A stretch of DNA of 64,000 bases from Ascarosepion bandense (GCA_037127315.1 JBBBDQ010000442.1:2622001-2686000); one strand, 5' to 3'; positions 1 through 12,200 are shown, numbered from the stretch's first letter. Numbers and translations: made by a program. The notes: generated by a model from the sequence alone, not told the origin.

Positions 1-155
1 GGGCGACCATGTCTCGAAAGAGACATGACTGACTGGGCAGAAGATTATCCCGCAGTAGGTTGCCATTGCTTTCTGTGGTAGACTGGTTGCTGACCAAGGC
101 TATAGAACCCAATCTGTCCTGCTATTTAACCCATAACTGGAAGGAAGAGATGGTA
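1..155 (-). mobile_element. Cephalopod-type tRNA-derived SINE, partial
   Basis: Tail half of the SINE, cut by the window start: 'tctcgaaagagacatgac', 'gactgggcagaag', 'ctatttaacccataactgg'. The tRNA-like head, which would lie to the right, is missing. Confidence 0.75.
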
Positions 156-626
156 AACAGTAGCTTCACTATAATTTGTAAACTAATAATCCGATTGGGT
201 CCAAATTTTGTCACATGGCATTTCAAAGTTAGTACTTCATGAAAATCAATTGGATTTTTTTATTAGTGGCACCATTTATATGTCAGGCCTTGGACTTATT
301 GAGTGATGTGTTAGACAAGCAACAATTTGAATATATAGATGTGTACAATGAATATCAAAATTGAGTTTAAAAAATACAAGAAGTGTTTGAGATTTAAGGA
401 TAAGGTTGCTATTTTGGATTTGAAAAAAGAAAATGAGATGAAATTTTTGTTGGTACACATATTAACATGAATTGCTTGTTCAACAGTGAGAATTTCACAT
501 GTTTGTATGTGTAGAGGAGAAAAGTGGGATTTATTTTCATTGCTTTAGAATGAGTGAATTAATAGTAAGCATTATAATTATTTTATTATCATTATTTTTA
601 ACATTATAATTATTTTTATTTATTCA
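156..626. other. Unannotated AT-rich interval
   Basis: No repeat family, RNA gene or credible ORF seen. Confidence 0.6.
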
Positions 627-1931
627 CTAGCAGTATAGCCCAGCGTTGCTCGGGTGTAATGAAAGCTTTAAAACTAATCCGTGGTCCTGGAGCTCAGACT
701 CTTTGGGCGTTGGCACGAAAAACTAAAAAGCAATAGTTGTTTCCAGTTAAAGTGAAACCATAGACTGAAAGAAAAATGAATGGATGTAAGTCAAATTTTG
801 ATTTCCTGCTATCGATATCAAATAAGTTTTTTTCATTGTAAACTGAATTTTGAAGGCTAAATAAGTCTAAATAAGTCCTCTGAGTAAATGGTATCATGGC
901 TGAGACTAAGAACTATAATTATACCTACTTAGAGCCAAACCCGAAGCAAAAACCAAAATAAAATGGCTGAAAACCTGATTTTGATCAGACCGTACAGGAT
1001 AGCAGGGTATCAATTTTCAATATCGGAGACAAATAAGTCATCCAAGGATAAACTAACCTAAGTAAGTCCATGAAAACTTATCGTACCCAATGGGAGTAAA
1101 ATTGGAGAAAATGAGCCATATTGATGGTTGAATATCAGTTTTTGATCAGATTCGATAGAATATCGGGGGTATCGATTTCCGATATTGGGGAAAATGAGTT
1201 GTCTGAGAAGATCTTCTAATGTTTGAAACTAAAAACTATAATTTTACCAAGTTAGAGCAAATTCTGCAGCAGGAACCACGATAAAAAGGGCTGAAATCCT
1301 GATCTTGATCAGACCTGATTGGATATCAGGATATTGATTTTTGATATCAGAAAAAATAAGTAGCCCATGACCTGAATGGACACCTAAAATATATTTACAT
1401 GAACTTTGGTGAGAATCGGATAAAAATTGTGGATTTGTATAAAGGACATACAGACAGACAGACACACAGACATCTTGCCTTTTATATATATATATTATCA
1501 ATTTTCTGCACTATTGTAAGAACTGCAAACCTGAAACTTCTGAAACACACATACATCTTGCTTTCTTCCTACTCTTCCACTTTGGATTAAAGAAAAACAA
1601 AATATATATATATTATCGATTTTCTGCACTATTATAAGAACTGCAACTTTGAAACTTCTGAATGTTGTTTCTTATGTCTTTGTCTATGAGTGTATCAAAT
1701 TTGATTAAAAATTGGACCACTCCTTCTATAACCCAATTTTTTCGATTATCAATTATTGATATTTATCGGGGGTACCTTGACACAAAACCTACCTCAGAAC
1801 ACTCGCAGACACTTATAGTACAACTGTGTAAATTTTCAAGAAAATCGATTCAGCCGTTTTGGAGTCTATAGGTAACGGACACACACACACACACACACAC
1901 AGACAAAGTTCTATTTATAAATAAGTTTAGA
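627..1931 (-). mobile_element. Non-autonomous Helitron-type element
   Basis: On the minus strand it starts TCTAAACTTATTTATAAATA after an A (1931-1932 boundary) and ends with a GC-rich hairpin and CTGCTAG before a T (627). TC start, hairpin plus CTAG end and insertion between A and T are the Helitron hallmarks. It has no Rep/helicase ORF. Interior segments such as 'ttttctgcactatt' are duplicated (1499 and 1620), and there are CA and TA microsatellites. Confidence 0.7.
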
Positions 1932-1975
1932 TGTGAATAGACTGCGAAAGAAAAAAAGAAAGAAAGAAAGAAAGA

Positions 1976-2066
1976 AAATCGGATAAAAATTGTGGAATTG
2001 TATAAAGGACATACAGATAGACAGACACACATACACAAATATCTTGCCTTTTATACATATAGATTT
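1976..2066 (-). repeat. Helitron internal fragment
   Basis: Repeats the 'atcggataaaaattgtggaa' to 'atcttgccttttatacata' segment of the adjacent element; preceded by an AAAG microsatellite (1950-1977). Confidence 0.6.
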
Positions 2067-2504
2067 TTTTATGGACGTAATAAAGTGACGGTATAATTAT
2101 TTTTTATTTAAATATTTCTTTATGGACGTGAGAAATGTAAAGACTGGTGGTCCTAATGCTTGAAATGTGGTGATAACAACAACAAAGATGAGGATAATAG
2201 TTCAGTTGTAAATAAGGGTTGATATGTTGTAAAACCTACCAACCCTACATAAATCTTTATCATTCTCAGACAACATATTTTAGAAGATGCCAAATAAAAT
2301 AAAATAAAATAAAATGAAAAAATAAAATAAAATGAAAAATTGGGCTTGTAAAACTTCTGGCAGGTGTTAAACCTTTTTACTAGACACACATGTCAACAAC
2401 AGCAATCCTTTTCAGCTTTTGGACAGGTACAGAATAAAACTGGGAGCGTGTATGGTATAACTCCGAAGAGGCTAACTTTCTCTTTTACTTTTGGCCGATG
2501 TCAA
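2067..2504. other. Unannotated interval
   Basis: Contains AAAAT-rich simple sequence (2293-2338). Nothing else recognised. Confidence 0.6.
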
Positions 2505-2640
2505 GATCAGTCAGTCAGTTGAGTGCCATACGTGATACACGCTTGGGTGATCATGTCTCGAAAGAGGCATGATTGACTGGGCAGAAGATTTTCTATCCTG
2601 CTCTTTAAACTACAGCTGAAGGGAGAAGAGACGGATTGTA
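2505..2640 (-). mobile_element. SINE copy with internal deletion
   Basis: Tail region 'gtgccatacgtgatacacg' and 'gactgggcagaag' jump directly to a degraded 'taaactacagctgaaggga'. Head absent. Confidence 0.65.
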
Positions 2641-2754
2641 TTAATAAGTAGTAATTAGTGGGGAATCAGTTTATTACTTAATAACAATAGAAAACTGATC
2701 CCCTACTTTTTGCCCAGTAGAAGCTTTACTTATGTTTCCAACTATTATCTTCAT

Positions 2755-3065
2755 TCAGTCAGTTACGTACCATATGTGATACACGCTTGGGCAATCATGT
2801 CTCGAAAGAGACATGACTGACTGGGCAGAAGATAATCCTGCAGTAGGTTGCCATTGCTTTCTGTGGCAGATTGGTTGCCAGCCAAGACTATAGGACCCAA
2901 TCTGTCCTGTTATTTAACCCATAACTGGAGGAAAGAGACAGATTAATTTCTTTCCCAAGGGTATTTGTGTGTAAGTGAATGCAAGTAATTCAACTAGAAT
3001 TTGAACTCGGCTCCCTGATTTGTCATTCCATGTTGATATCCACTGCACCACAATGTACATCTGAT
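2755..3065 (-). mobile_element. Full-length tRNA-derived SINE
   Basis: Contains the complete tail (2755-2940) and, to the right, the reverse complement of a tRNA-like head: B-box-like GAGTTCAAATTC and A-box-like GTGGTGCAGTGGATATC (near 3005-3060). Pol III promoter boxes are recognisable but mutated. Confidence 0.8.
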
Positions 3066-3266
3066 GTCAAGATAGGATGCTAAAATCAGTGCTCCTTCAT
3101 TAGGTGCACATAGCTTAGACTATAAAGATTACTCACTCTTTAATTCACCAAAAGATTAAGTGGATAGGTTTGCGTATTGCCTGGTTCACACAGTCTTTTG
3201 AACAGGAGTACAGGTTTATTCCTTGTTATCTGTTAATGATTGGGTTTTATAATTCCTTCTAAAATG
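3066..3266. repeat. Diverged LINE-tail-like unit
   Basis: 'ggataggtttgcgtattgcc tggttcacac' (3160-3190) and 'tgaacagga' resemble the 46780-47150 units and the LINE-tail repeats. Confidence 0.4.
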
Positions 3267-3385
3267 GCTTACGGCCATATCACGTTGAATACATCGGTTC
3301 TCGCTCGATCACCGAAGTTAAGCAATATTAAGCCTGGTCAGTACTTAGATGGGTGACCACTTGAAAATACCAGGTGCTGTAAGTG
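3267..3385 (+). pseudogene. 5S rRNA-derived unit 1
   Basis: About 119 bases align along the whole 5S rRNA: TACGGCCATATCACGTTGAA, 'ccgaagttaagcaa', 'gatgggtgac', 'ggtgctgtaag'. Differences from a usual mollusc 5S are mainly CpG to TpG/CpA, for example in the loop E and helix IV region, which argues for a decayed copy rather than an active gene. Confidence 0.8.
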
Positions 3386-3400
3386 TATAGTGATGGATGT

Positions 3401-3524
3401 GCCTACTTGCGATCAGATCACGTTTAATACAACGATTCTCACTCGATCACCGAAGTTAAGCAATGTTGAGCCTGGTCAGTACTTAAATGGGTGACCGCTT
3501 GGGAATACCAGGTGCTATAAGCGT
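3401..3524 (+). pseudogene. 5S rRNA-derived unit 2
   Basis: Same 5S alignment, with small insertions at the 5' end and extra changes (acttAaatggg). It follows unit 1 after a 15-base linker and shares most of its derived substitutions. Confidence 0.8.
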
Positions 3525-3538
3525 TTAGTGACAGATGT

Positions 3539-3661
3539 GCCTACCTATGATCATATCATGTTGAATACACCGGTTCTCGCTCGATCACCGAAGTTAAGCA
3601 ATGTTGAGCCTGGTCAGTACTTAGATGGGTGACCACTTGGGAATACCAGGTGCTGGAAGTG
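3539..3661 (+). pseudogene. 5S rRNA-derived unit 3
   Basis: Third tandem unit, 138 bases after unit 2. It keeps 'ccggttctcgctcgatcacc' and 'gatgggtgaccacttggga'. It is followed by the same linker and then directly by a tRNA-like SINE head. Confidence 0.8.
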
Positions 3662-3674
3662 TTTAGTGACTGAT

Positions 3675-3845
3675 GTGCGTTGTGGTGCAGTGGATATCGG
3701 CTTGGAAAGAGAAATCAGTGAGCCGAGTTCGAATTCTAGTTGAATACCCTGCATTCACTTAAGCACTGGTACCCTTGGTAAAGGTATTAATCTGTCCCTT
3801 CCCTCCAGTTATGGGTTAAATAGCAGGATAGGACTTGGGGACCCT
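3675..3845 (+). mobile_element. tRNA-derived SINE, plus strand, joined to the 5S units
   Basis: Head with A-box-like GTGGTGCAGTGGATATC and B-box-like GAGTTCGAATTC, then the body 'ggtattaatctgtcccttcc' and 'tatgggttaaatagcaggat', truncated at about 3845. It is inverted relative to the copy at 2755-3065. Confidence 0.8.
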
Positions 3846-4234
3846 GCCCTTAAAAACAAATCCTAATGAATCTTGATACTTGAAAAAGAAAAAAGTATTA
3901 CTAGACACAAAACTTATATAAAAACAACAATAAATTGTTGAAAGAAAAAGGTATTACTAACAATAAATAAATAAAATTTAGTTGGCAATAAATGACCCAC
4001 TGAGGTTCATATGCCATAAAACAAACCAACCAACCAACCAAAATCTTTCTAAAGTTTATCGTTCTCTTATAGTGGGTTATCCATTATAGTGAAGTGTATG
4101 TGTCTTGAAACAGATTAGTTTGATTTGGCCTTGTTAGTAGATAGCCCACTATAAGAGGGGTACAAAACAAGAAAATCAAATTGTATATAGAAACAACAAT
4201 TTTATATATATATATATATATATTAATACAGGTT
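3846..4234. other. Unannotated AT-rich interval
   Basis: Ends in a TA run (4201-4221). Nothing else recognised. Confidence 0.55.
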
Positions 4235-5083
4235 TCATTGAATAATAATAATTGTTGATTTTTTTATCAGGTCTGAGCTTTCAGCTTACATAAGCCATTA
4301 TCAAAGGATGAACATTTAATATTCACTGAACATAGAACATTTAAATTATTAACAGAGTGGAGTTATACAGAGAAAATTAAACAAGTCCTTTTTTTTGTGT
4401 TGCATGTGGCTGCAGGCCGAGAAGAAATGGTGGTAGTGGGTTTTTTGTTCAATTGAGTGTATAGTGGCATGAGGGATTGGTCTGGGAACTGCTGTTACTA
4501 TGGTGTAGGTGGTAAGTATAATAACTATGACCTCTCTCGTTGATTATAGGCATTGAAGTATGTTAGTGGAGGGGTCGAAATTTATTTTATTTAGGCTAGG
4601 TTTAAACTGTTTGATGTAGATAGCTTCTAGAATTTTAAGTTTTCGTTTATTATTTTCTTGTCTAGGTATATACGTATTTTCAACAAGTGTTTGCCTAAGA
4701 CATGTGTGTTGATAGCCGTGGTGTTTTAAATGTCGGAATATGTTAGAATTTTCATTTAAGTGCAATGTAAGCCTCCGCGAAAGCGAGTTAGTAGTATGTC
4801 CAATGTAGGTATTATTTAATTTGTTAGAGATACATTCTCGAAAGGGGCATTTAAATTTCTACACTATGTTGTTTTTTTTGCAAATCGCTAATGGTGGGGG
4901 AGGAGTCGGTGCGGACGATTGAGTTGGATGTTGTGGATTTAGCGTAGTATATGATAAATTTAATTCTTTTGTTGGTGTCCGTCGGAGAGATATTAGTGTT
5001 TATGAGTTTTTTTAGGATATTTTCATCTAGTTGGTAGTTGGTGTGCATTTGGCTACGGTATAAGAGAGTGATATGTTTGGGGT

Positions 5084-5090
<7 letters not shown>
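4235..5090 (-). mobile_element. Broken Penelope-like element (reverse-transcriptase end, GIY-YIG domain, 3' terminus)
   Basis: Minus-strand translation of 4851-5135 gives the end of a Penelope-type RT (LKKLINTNISPTDTNKRIKF followed by IIYYAK). The next part, in another frame, reads FKCPFREC, then TYIGHTTNSLSRRL and the segment 4544-4765 ending EAIYIKQFKPSLNK, which is the GIY-YIG endonuclease layout of these elements. A frameshift near the A8 run (about 4870) and an in-frame stop near 4862 separate the two parts. The 3' end (4270-4330) carries a degenerate hammerhead-like motif. 5' RT domains are absent. Confidence 0.8.

Positions 5091-5128
<38 letters not shown>
5083..5128. repeat. (TA)n microsatellite
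   Basis: Pure TA run at the truncated end of the Penelope-like fragment. Confidence 0.9.
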
Positions 5129-5132
<4 letters not shown>

Positions 5133-5845
5133 CATTTATCAATTAAGGTTTTCACAAATAAAAGTAATGTTTTTTGGTTGGTATAAGGTCGTTAAAATGT
5201 TCATAGTAGTAATTGCTGAAAGAGTATATGCGTATGGATGTGTGAGCATTTGTTTGTTAGGAGTGTCTTTGAAGTCTCTGCTCAGTCCTTCGGGTACAGG
5301 TCAGTTATTAAGTGGATTGGAAAACAGTGAAAAAAAGAAGATGAGAGACAAAGAGAGGCTATAATAATATGATCGCCTGGAATTTGTCAAGGGATGTGTT
5401 GTATTTTCTCTACTGTGACTGTCTAGTTATCTCATTCTTTTATTTTGTTTTCTGGGTCTCCAAACAGGTCATTTGGGAATTCACACCTGGATATAATTCT
5501 GGGTTTTCCCATTAAACAACAAACAAACTTCACTTCGGTTTGCTTGCAAGAAGGATCCTAAAAGGAATTTGATATATTTTTTTTTTCTAATTAAAGATTA
5601 TTTGAATTTTTGTTTATTTTTAGATGTTTCCTAGTTTGTTATTTGTCAAAAAAGATTTCACATCGAGGTGTGAAAGTTCGTGGGTTTTGTGTGCAAATTT
5701 TATACATTCCAGAAAATTCTTTTTTTTTTGTTTCTAACAAAATTAATGAGTCAGATATGAATTCTAAATTTTTACAATTTGTTTTGCTCTTTCACTCTCA
5801 GTAGCCCCTTTGAATCATAGTGGCATCATCGCCTTGTTTTGTGGG
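5129..5845. other. Unannotated interval
   Basis: AT-rich; two ORFs of about 60-108 codons cross microsatellite or low-complexity DNA and have no family features. Confidence 0.55.
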
Positions 5846-5849
5846 TGAA

Positions 5850-6180
5850 TTTTTTTTTTTTTTTTAATCATCTCACCCCAAGCAAGGCATTCCACTGCCA
5901 CTATTGCGCATGGGGCTACATAGGGGAAGGTAAAGAGAAGGAGTGGTTAGACATAGGGAATGTCAGGAGGAAGGTGACAGATGAGTAAGGATAGCGAGGA
6001 TGAGGGTTGGGTAGATGGGAAGAGTGTTTGATAGAATGGGAGCAGGTTAGTGTGTTAGGAGGTGTCTATTGACCTTACATTTAAACTCCTGGAGATTGTA
6101 GCCATCCGGGAAGCAATTGTGTGGAAGAGAATTCCACAGTCGGAAAGTGTGAGGAAAGAAACTGTTGGATTTAAATTGAT
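5850..6180 (-). mobile_element. LINE 3' fragment
   Basis: Minus strand encodes FRLWNSLPHNCFPDGYNLQE and FKCKVNRHLLTH then a stop, the same C-terminus as the LINE at 60716-61925. It is followed by a diverged 'tgcgcaatagtggcagtgga' tail and poly(A) (5850-5865 as T). Confidence 0.8.
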
Positions 6181-6224
6181 TTAAAAAAAGAGAGTTAAAA
6201 AATGTTCTTCATCCTTTTACAGAG

Positions 6225-6955
6225 ACTCTTTTAAGATTTGTAGCCGTAAGGAGGATGGTTAATTTTTATTTAATTCGGCCTTGTGAGATACATAACCAAA
6301 CTTCCTACAGCTTGCAAGTTTTACCCAGAATTATCATCAGAATTATCAGAAGATTTTCAATAGAAGGTTAATAGCAGGTGTGGATTAATGTGGAATAATA
6401 AAATATATATGACTGACATTTGACTGACATCACATATGAATTCTCTATTTGCTAGCCAAACTCCACACTCCACCCACGTCTATTGAACAGGTGAAGAGGC
6501 TCATCCCTGGTTTCCTGTTTAGGATGCGGTTTCCGGTTTTTTTCTCTTTTCCTATCTTCTCACTCTTTTTTTTTTTTTCAATTGGAGTAGATAGACTAAA
6601 TTATCGCCTGGTTCACACTCCATCCATGTCTATTGAACAGGTGTAGAGGCTCATCCCTTGTTCCCTGTTTAGGATGTGGTTTCCGGCATTCTCTTTTCCA
6701 ATCTTTTCACTCCTATGTAGCCCCCTGCACATCAGTGGTGTTACCAACTTGCTCGGGGTGATATGATTAAAAAAAAAAATTAGGATCCAGAATTTTGCTT
6801 GTCACACTAACTTGTGAAATTTGCAATGGTTTGGGTTTTTTCCAAAATGTTATTAGTTGTTTGAATCCACTTTTGTGGGTGTGCAATTTTACTTTGTATG
6901 TTTTAGTTGGGTTTTTCCAAAATGCTTTCAATTCTTAATTTCTTATCCGCTACAG
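6225..6955 (+). repeat. Diverged copy of dispersed family X, interrupted
   Basis: Left end 'gtagccgtaaggagg', 'attcggccttgtgagataca', 'tacccagaattatcatcaga'; right end 'acttgtgaaatttgc' and 'aatttcttatccgctac'. The middle is occupied by LINE-tail repeats (6455-6780). Confidence 0.55.
6455..6780 (+). repeat. Two tandem LINE-tail short repeats
   Basis: 'tctattgaacaggtg', 'aggatgcggtttccgg' and T-rich segment, then a second longer copy ending 'ctgcacatcagtggtgttac', 'ctcggggtgatatgatt' and poly(A). Confidence 0.8.
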
Positions 6956-7919
6956 ATTTTCTTGGGTTCATATTGAGCTTGGTAAGTTGGTTGGAGAGTG
7001 CAATGAATGTGTGTAGGGTTGACCTTCACTTTAGTACAGGGTCTTGGGGCTTTTGTTTCATTTATTCAAGCATCTGGCTTCAGAAACAAACTTAGCTGAT
7101 TGACCTGTTCTTAAGAATGCTAATGTTAAGTTAATAAGATGAGGAACTGAAACAATATTTTTATTTTATTTGTTAAAATTACAAAGTACAGTGGATGAAA
7201 CAGGTAGAGTAATGAGAACCACCATATGCCAGTAGATTTTCTTCAATATTTCTTTTGAAGTGTAATGGATGTAAAATGTGTAGAAATGTCAAGCTGCAAA
7301 TGAAATATTGAGTTTTTTCAGCATGCCTGTTGAAAGACACAGAATATGAAAGAAATGTTAGTATGAATGTAATCAACAACTTGATCAAATCATCAGGTTC
7401 TGTATAAAGTTCCCAGAGGTTTATTCAATGTAACAGATACCTGAGGAAGGCCAAAGAATATATAGTAGCTGGAATTTTGTGATTAAAAACAATGATGGGG
7501 AAAACTGGTTTGATAGCATCATTATATAAGAAATAAAAGTAATAATAAGATCAATGAAAATGTAAAGAACTGAAATCAAACTATATTTACTAACTTAGTA
7601 ACAATAATCATGAATAGAATGTCAGAAGCGGAAACGATATTCAAACTCTCCTCATAACATATTTTTTTCTAACTAAATTTATCATGCAATTTAAAACTAA
7701 ATAGACATTTTTGTTTATTTGTGGGATAAAAATAGTTTTCACAGAAATTATTCGTATTCACTAATATAGACGTATAATTTTTGTGTCGTTATCTAGTAAT
7801 TTTATTACTAATTTTTTTGTCCTTGTGCTCACCTCTGCATTTTATTGTTTTTCGTTTGTTTTTTTTTAACATGGATATTCTTTCTTTTTGAGTCGAAAAG
7901 AGACATAAGGTGGAAAAAA
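6956..7919. other. Unannotated upstream region of the FET gene
   Basis: AT-rich, no recognisable repeat or RNA gene. Confidence 0.55.
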
Positions 7920-8080
7920 AAATTAACCAATCAGAATTGGCTTGTTGATTGATACTTGGCTACAGATAGCTTATTGACCAATCACAACTGCCGTTGTAAT
8001 TCAAACCAGAAGTAGTTCGCGTCACGTGGTGCAGTTGAAAGGAAGAAAGGAATAGCTAAAGAGACTTGCACTCCGTTAAC
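7920..8080 (+). promoter_or_regulatory. Probable promoter and 5' UTR of the FET gene
   Basis: Two CCAAT boxes (7927-7931 and 7978-7982), an inverted ATTGG (7936-7940) and an E-box CACGTG (8023-8028) lie within 155 bases of the start codon. No TATA box is obvious. NF-Y plus E-box promoters are usual for housekeeping RNA-binding proteins. The transcription start itself cannot be seen. Confidence 0.5.
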
Positions 8081-8093
8081 ATGGCCGATCCTC
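8081..8093 (+). CDS. FET gene coding exon 1
   Basis: Encodes only M-A-D-P plus one base. The donor is CTC|GTAAGT. A tiny first coding exon followed by a long first intron is common in FET genes. The ATG context (aacATGg) is strong. Confidence 0.85.
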
Positions 8094-9215
8094 GTAAGTT
8101 GAAATTTTTACACTTTTTTTTTCGTAAAAAGAAAAAAAAAAATATATATATATATCTGTTCCTTCTAGATAAAAATTCTAAAAAGTAACTATTTTGTTTT
8201 TTTAAAATTAAAATCTTTTAACTATTAGGTACTGTTTGTTGTGGTTGAAAATCGATTTTCAGAATGTTTCTTCCTCGTGTTAGAAAACGAAAATGGTGGC
8301 CGGCCTCGCTAGTTTTTTTTTTCTTAAAAAGCAAAAAAAAAACACCACAATACATTATATAAAATTTTTTTTTAGATTTATAAAATATGTTTTTGTTGAA
8401 ATATGCCCGTTTTTACATCTTTGTGAAACACTTTTTCCGGTTTTTTTTCTCTCTTTAGCCCCTCCAATAATTTCTTTTGTCTAAAATAGAAAAAAGCCAG
8501 GCTATCCAATTTCAATGGCGGTTATTCATCTGACTCTGGTCGGCAAACGTTTGCTAGAGAATTTTCTTTTAAAGATTATATAAATGAGAATAAGTACATT
8601 CATATTTCAACGTGTCCACATAAAACTTTCTCATTCTAGAAATTTTTACTGTATTATTCTCTTTACGCATTTATAATGCGTAAATAAATCTTAAAATCAC
8701 GAAATGGTGATTAAGATTATGTCATAGGTAAGATGGCTTGAAGATGGGGGCAATTTAAAAATTTTAGCTGATTATAACTTATTTTATTATTTTTTTATGA
8801 TTTGTTCGTATTTATCTGTTTTCTCCCCACAAAAATACAAATTGCAGACGTGAATCTTAAATAAAAATAGTATTTTTTTAAAATCAACTTTTTTAATAAA
8901 TCAACAATTATGTTCATTCTCTCATGACCAGAAGCGAATATAAAAACAGTAAATTAGCTTTATGCTTTAGTAATGAAACAAACTAAACTCAAAATTTAGT
9001 TAAATTAAAAAAAAAAAATTATTTTTTTTTTTTTTTTTTTTTAATAGTCCTAAAGTGAAATAAATCGAGCAATCCAATTTCTTTTCGTATAAATTGATTT
9101 AAAAAAATCTTTTAAGTACTCTGCAAATTTTGTATCAAATTAAAAAAGGACTAACATTCAGCAACTAGTTGAACCTTCTATCTACTTTTTTGAAGAACTA
9201 AATTAAAAAAATGAC

Positions 9216-9249
<34 letters not shown>

Positions 9250-12200
9250 CCTAGGTCATTTTTTAAAATTTAGTTCTTGTGTGTGTGTATATATACATAC
9301 ACACACATTTCAGCCTTTCTAATTATGAGATTAAGTAGGTCATCACAAGTTATAAATAAATCACATAAAAAAATTAAATTACGTGGCTTTCTTTCTACCC
9401 GGTGCCTCATTATTGAGAAAAAAGAAACTCGTGGGGCGGGGTCACTTATGACGAGTCTTAAAAGAAAAAAAAAACTTAATCATAGCGCGTACTTGTTGTT
9501 TCTTCCTGAATTAATACGTTTCTTTTTCTTTCGAAATTACATAAAAAGAAAGTATTTTGCTTAAAAGTTAATGCTGGTCCAAAAAAAAACAAAAAAAAAA
9601 ACAGTCCGAAAGCTTAGAAGAGCATTTGAACATTATCGGTTCCTTGAAATTTTAAAACCTAAAAAAAAAAAGGAACTGATAGTTTTATTATTCGGTCGTA
9701 TTACGTGAAAAAGTTCCGTTAATTTGCTTTTCCCACCAAAAATAACTGAATATTCTCATTAAAAGAAAAACACAAAATCACTAGTCCTCAGATTTAGATT
9801 AAAACAGAAATTAATTTGAAAAACTTTCTCAGTGACTTAGAAAACTAAAAAAAATACTTGCCTTTCTTCTTATTTTCACACCACGTGGTTTTTAACGGAA
9901 AGAACAAGTGTTTTTTCTTTTTTCCATTTTTAAATGCAAATTAACGATTCAGGTTACATATTTAAAAAAAAAATGTTATTTTAAGTTTAATGAGTGGATA
10001 AATTTTAATTCATAATTATAATATGCTCTATTAATTAAAAAAAAATTCGTTGCATTTTCTCAAAAAATAAACCTCAAATTTGAGTTTTAGATTTTTTTTC
10101 TTAGTGGTATGATTTATTTCTGTATTAAAATAAATTATTGTCGGTTTGGCTCCGCTAGTTTTTTTTTTTTTTTTTCTTTAAAAATGAAATATTTTACTTT
10201 TCGTATAGCTGAAAAAAACTTAAAACAGAGATCACTTAATTTAATGTTAAATTTCAGACCTTAAGTTATTTTGCCTTCTATTTTTTTTTTTAATCATATC
10301 ACCCCGAAGAAGGCGGTAACGCCACTGATGTGCAGGGGGCTACGTAATAGTGAAAAGATTGGAAAAGAGAAAGCCAGAAACTACATCCTAAACAGGAACA
10401 AGGGATAAGCCTCTTCACCTGTTCAATAGACGTGGGTGGAGTGTGAACCGGGCAATAGTTTACTGCAAAAATGTCAATTGAGCATTAATTTTTGGTTATT
10501 TGATTAGAAATAATTTTTATTTATTTTTGGTTTTAAGCAATTTTATTCGTGTGTAAAGTTTAAAATCACATCTGTAAAGTCAGATCTTAAAATAGAAAAA
10601 AAAATCTGCAATCTTTTTTGTAAATCTAGCAGAAAGAAATTTTTTCTTAAGAATAAAAAAAAAAAAACTCAACCAAGTGACACTAAAAATAACACAAAGA
10701 CGGATTCCATTTTTCAAAGCTTTTTTTTTTTTTTTTTGGTCAATCAAGAAGACATTTTAAAAAAATCCGTGCAGACGCCGTCCATTATCGATGACAAAAA
10801 GAAACCAAACCGGTTTTCATTCTTGTTGGCAGTCATTTTTCCATTTGTAATCTTCCATAAATAGCTTTTCAATAGATTTTTTTTTATTGTAGAATTTAAT
10901 TTTATTTTCAACTGCCTTTCAAAATATCCATACCATCATTTTTTATTAAGGATTCCCTCTTAACGATCTGTTCTACGGAAACTATAGTTGATTAGGGTCT
11001 ACTGGGTTAAAATGGGTAATGCAAGAAGGGGAGACCCCCTTTTTTTTGGGGGGGGGGAGTTTTCGTCATTAAGTCCTGTAGAGAAAATGAATATTTAAAT
11101 TTAAAAAAAGGCGTTCCATTCCGGGTGGTCTACTGGGGGTCATAGTTAGTTATATAATTGCATTTTTTTATTTTACTATTGAGAGCAGATTTTCGGAAAT
11201 AAAGACAAAATTAAAAAAAAAATTGATTTACATTTCTCAATGTGTCCTGTGTTTATGATAAATGATTTATCGCAATAAAATTTAATTTTTAGAAATTTGA
11301 ATTTACGTGGAAAGGAGTAACAAACATGTAAAAAAAAAATATATATTTTCTTTTTACCAAGATTTTAAAAGATTAATTTCATTCATTTGTGAATAAGTCC
11401 TGAAAGTTTCGTTAATACCGATAATAATTTAAGAATTTCCAAAATGTGTTCGTCACCGAAAAAAAACTGAGTTATATGTAATTATTACGTTTTTCATTCT
11501 AAAGTTTAGAAGTTTACCCGTTTAAAAACAAGATATTTTACCAAAATTTCGAACGTGTTAGAAAGGGTTAAAAAAAATGTTAAAAAAATAATTTTGATCT
11601 TTCCTCTTAAAAAAAACGTTCGTTTTTTAATTAAGTTTGAGGCCTTTCTTTAGGCTTTATTTTATTTTATTATTTTTTCATTAATTTAGTGGAGGTACCA
11701 TCACTATTTCGGCATAAATTTGATACCTATTTTTAAAATGAAAAAAAGATTTCATTTTAGATTTAATTAAAAGCTTAATGAATAAATTTATTTCCATTAA
11801 GTAAAAAATTCTCGTGTAATTTCAGATAGAAATTATATAGATTAGCTAAGAATGTCACATTTAATTTCGATTTTAAAATTTTCTTAAAAGCGGCCATTTT
11901 CTTAATTTTAAGAAATTTGTAAACAAACAAATGTTCATTTTATTTTAGTAAAATTAGAAAATTGAAAGTTAAATTAATCAGATTTTAATGAAATATTACT
12001 TATGGTATGAAAAGAAGTAACATACAACAAATAAATTATTAAGGATTGGTCGTGTTCATCTGATTGAGCGGTCAACAGACTATTGAATGACAAGTGATGA
12101 CAGCTGCTAAGCGTTTGACAGGTTGTTGAATGACAAGTGATGACACCTGCCACGAATGACCATAAATGACAATCTAAGTGAAGGGACGAAACTCTTAAAT

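Noticed and set aside
3267..3661. Functional 5S rRNA genes
   Set aside because: CpG-decay substitutions at conserved helix positions are shared by all three copies, and there is no T-run terminator directly after the units.
4851..5135. Stand-alone gene on the minus strand
   Set aside because: It is the decayed RT end of the Penelope-like element; its YIYIYI start is a TA microsatellite.
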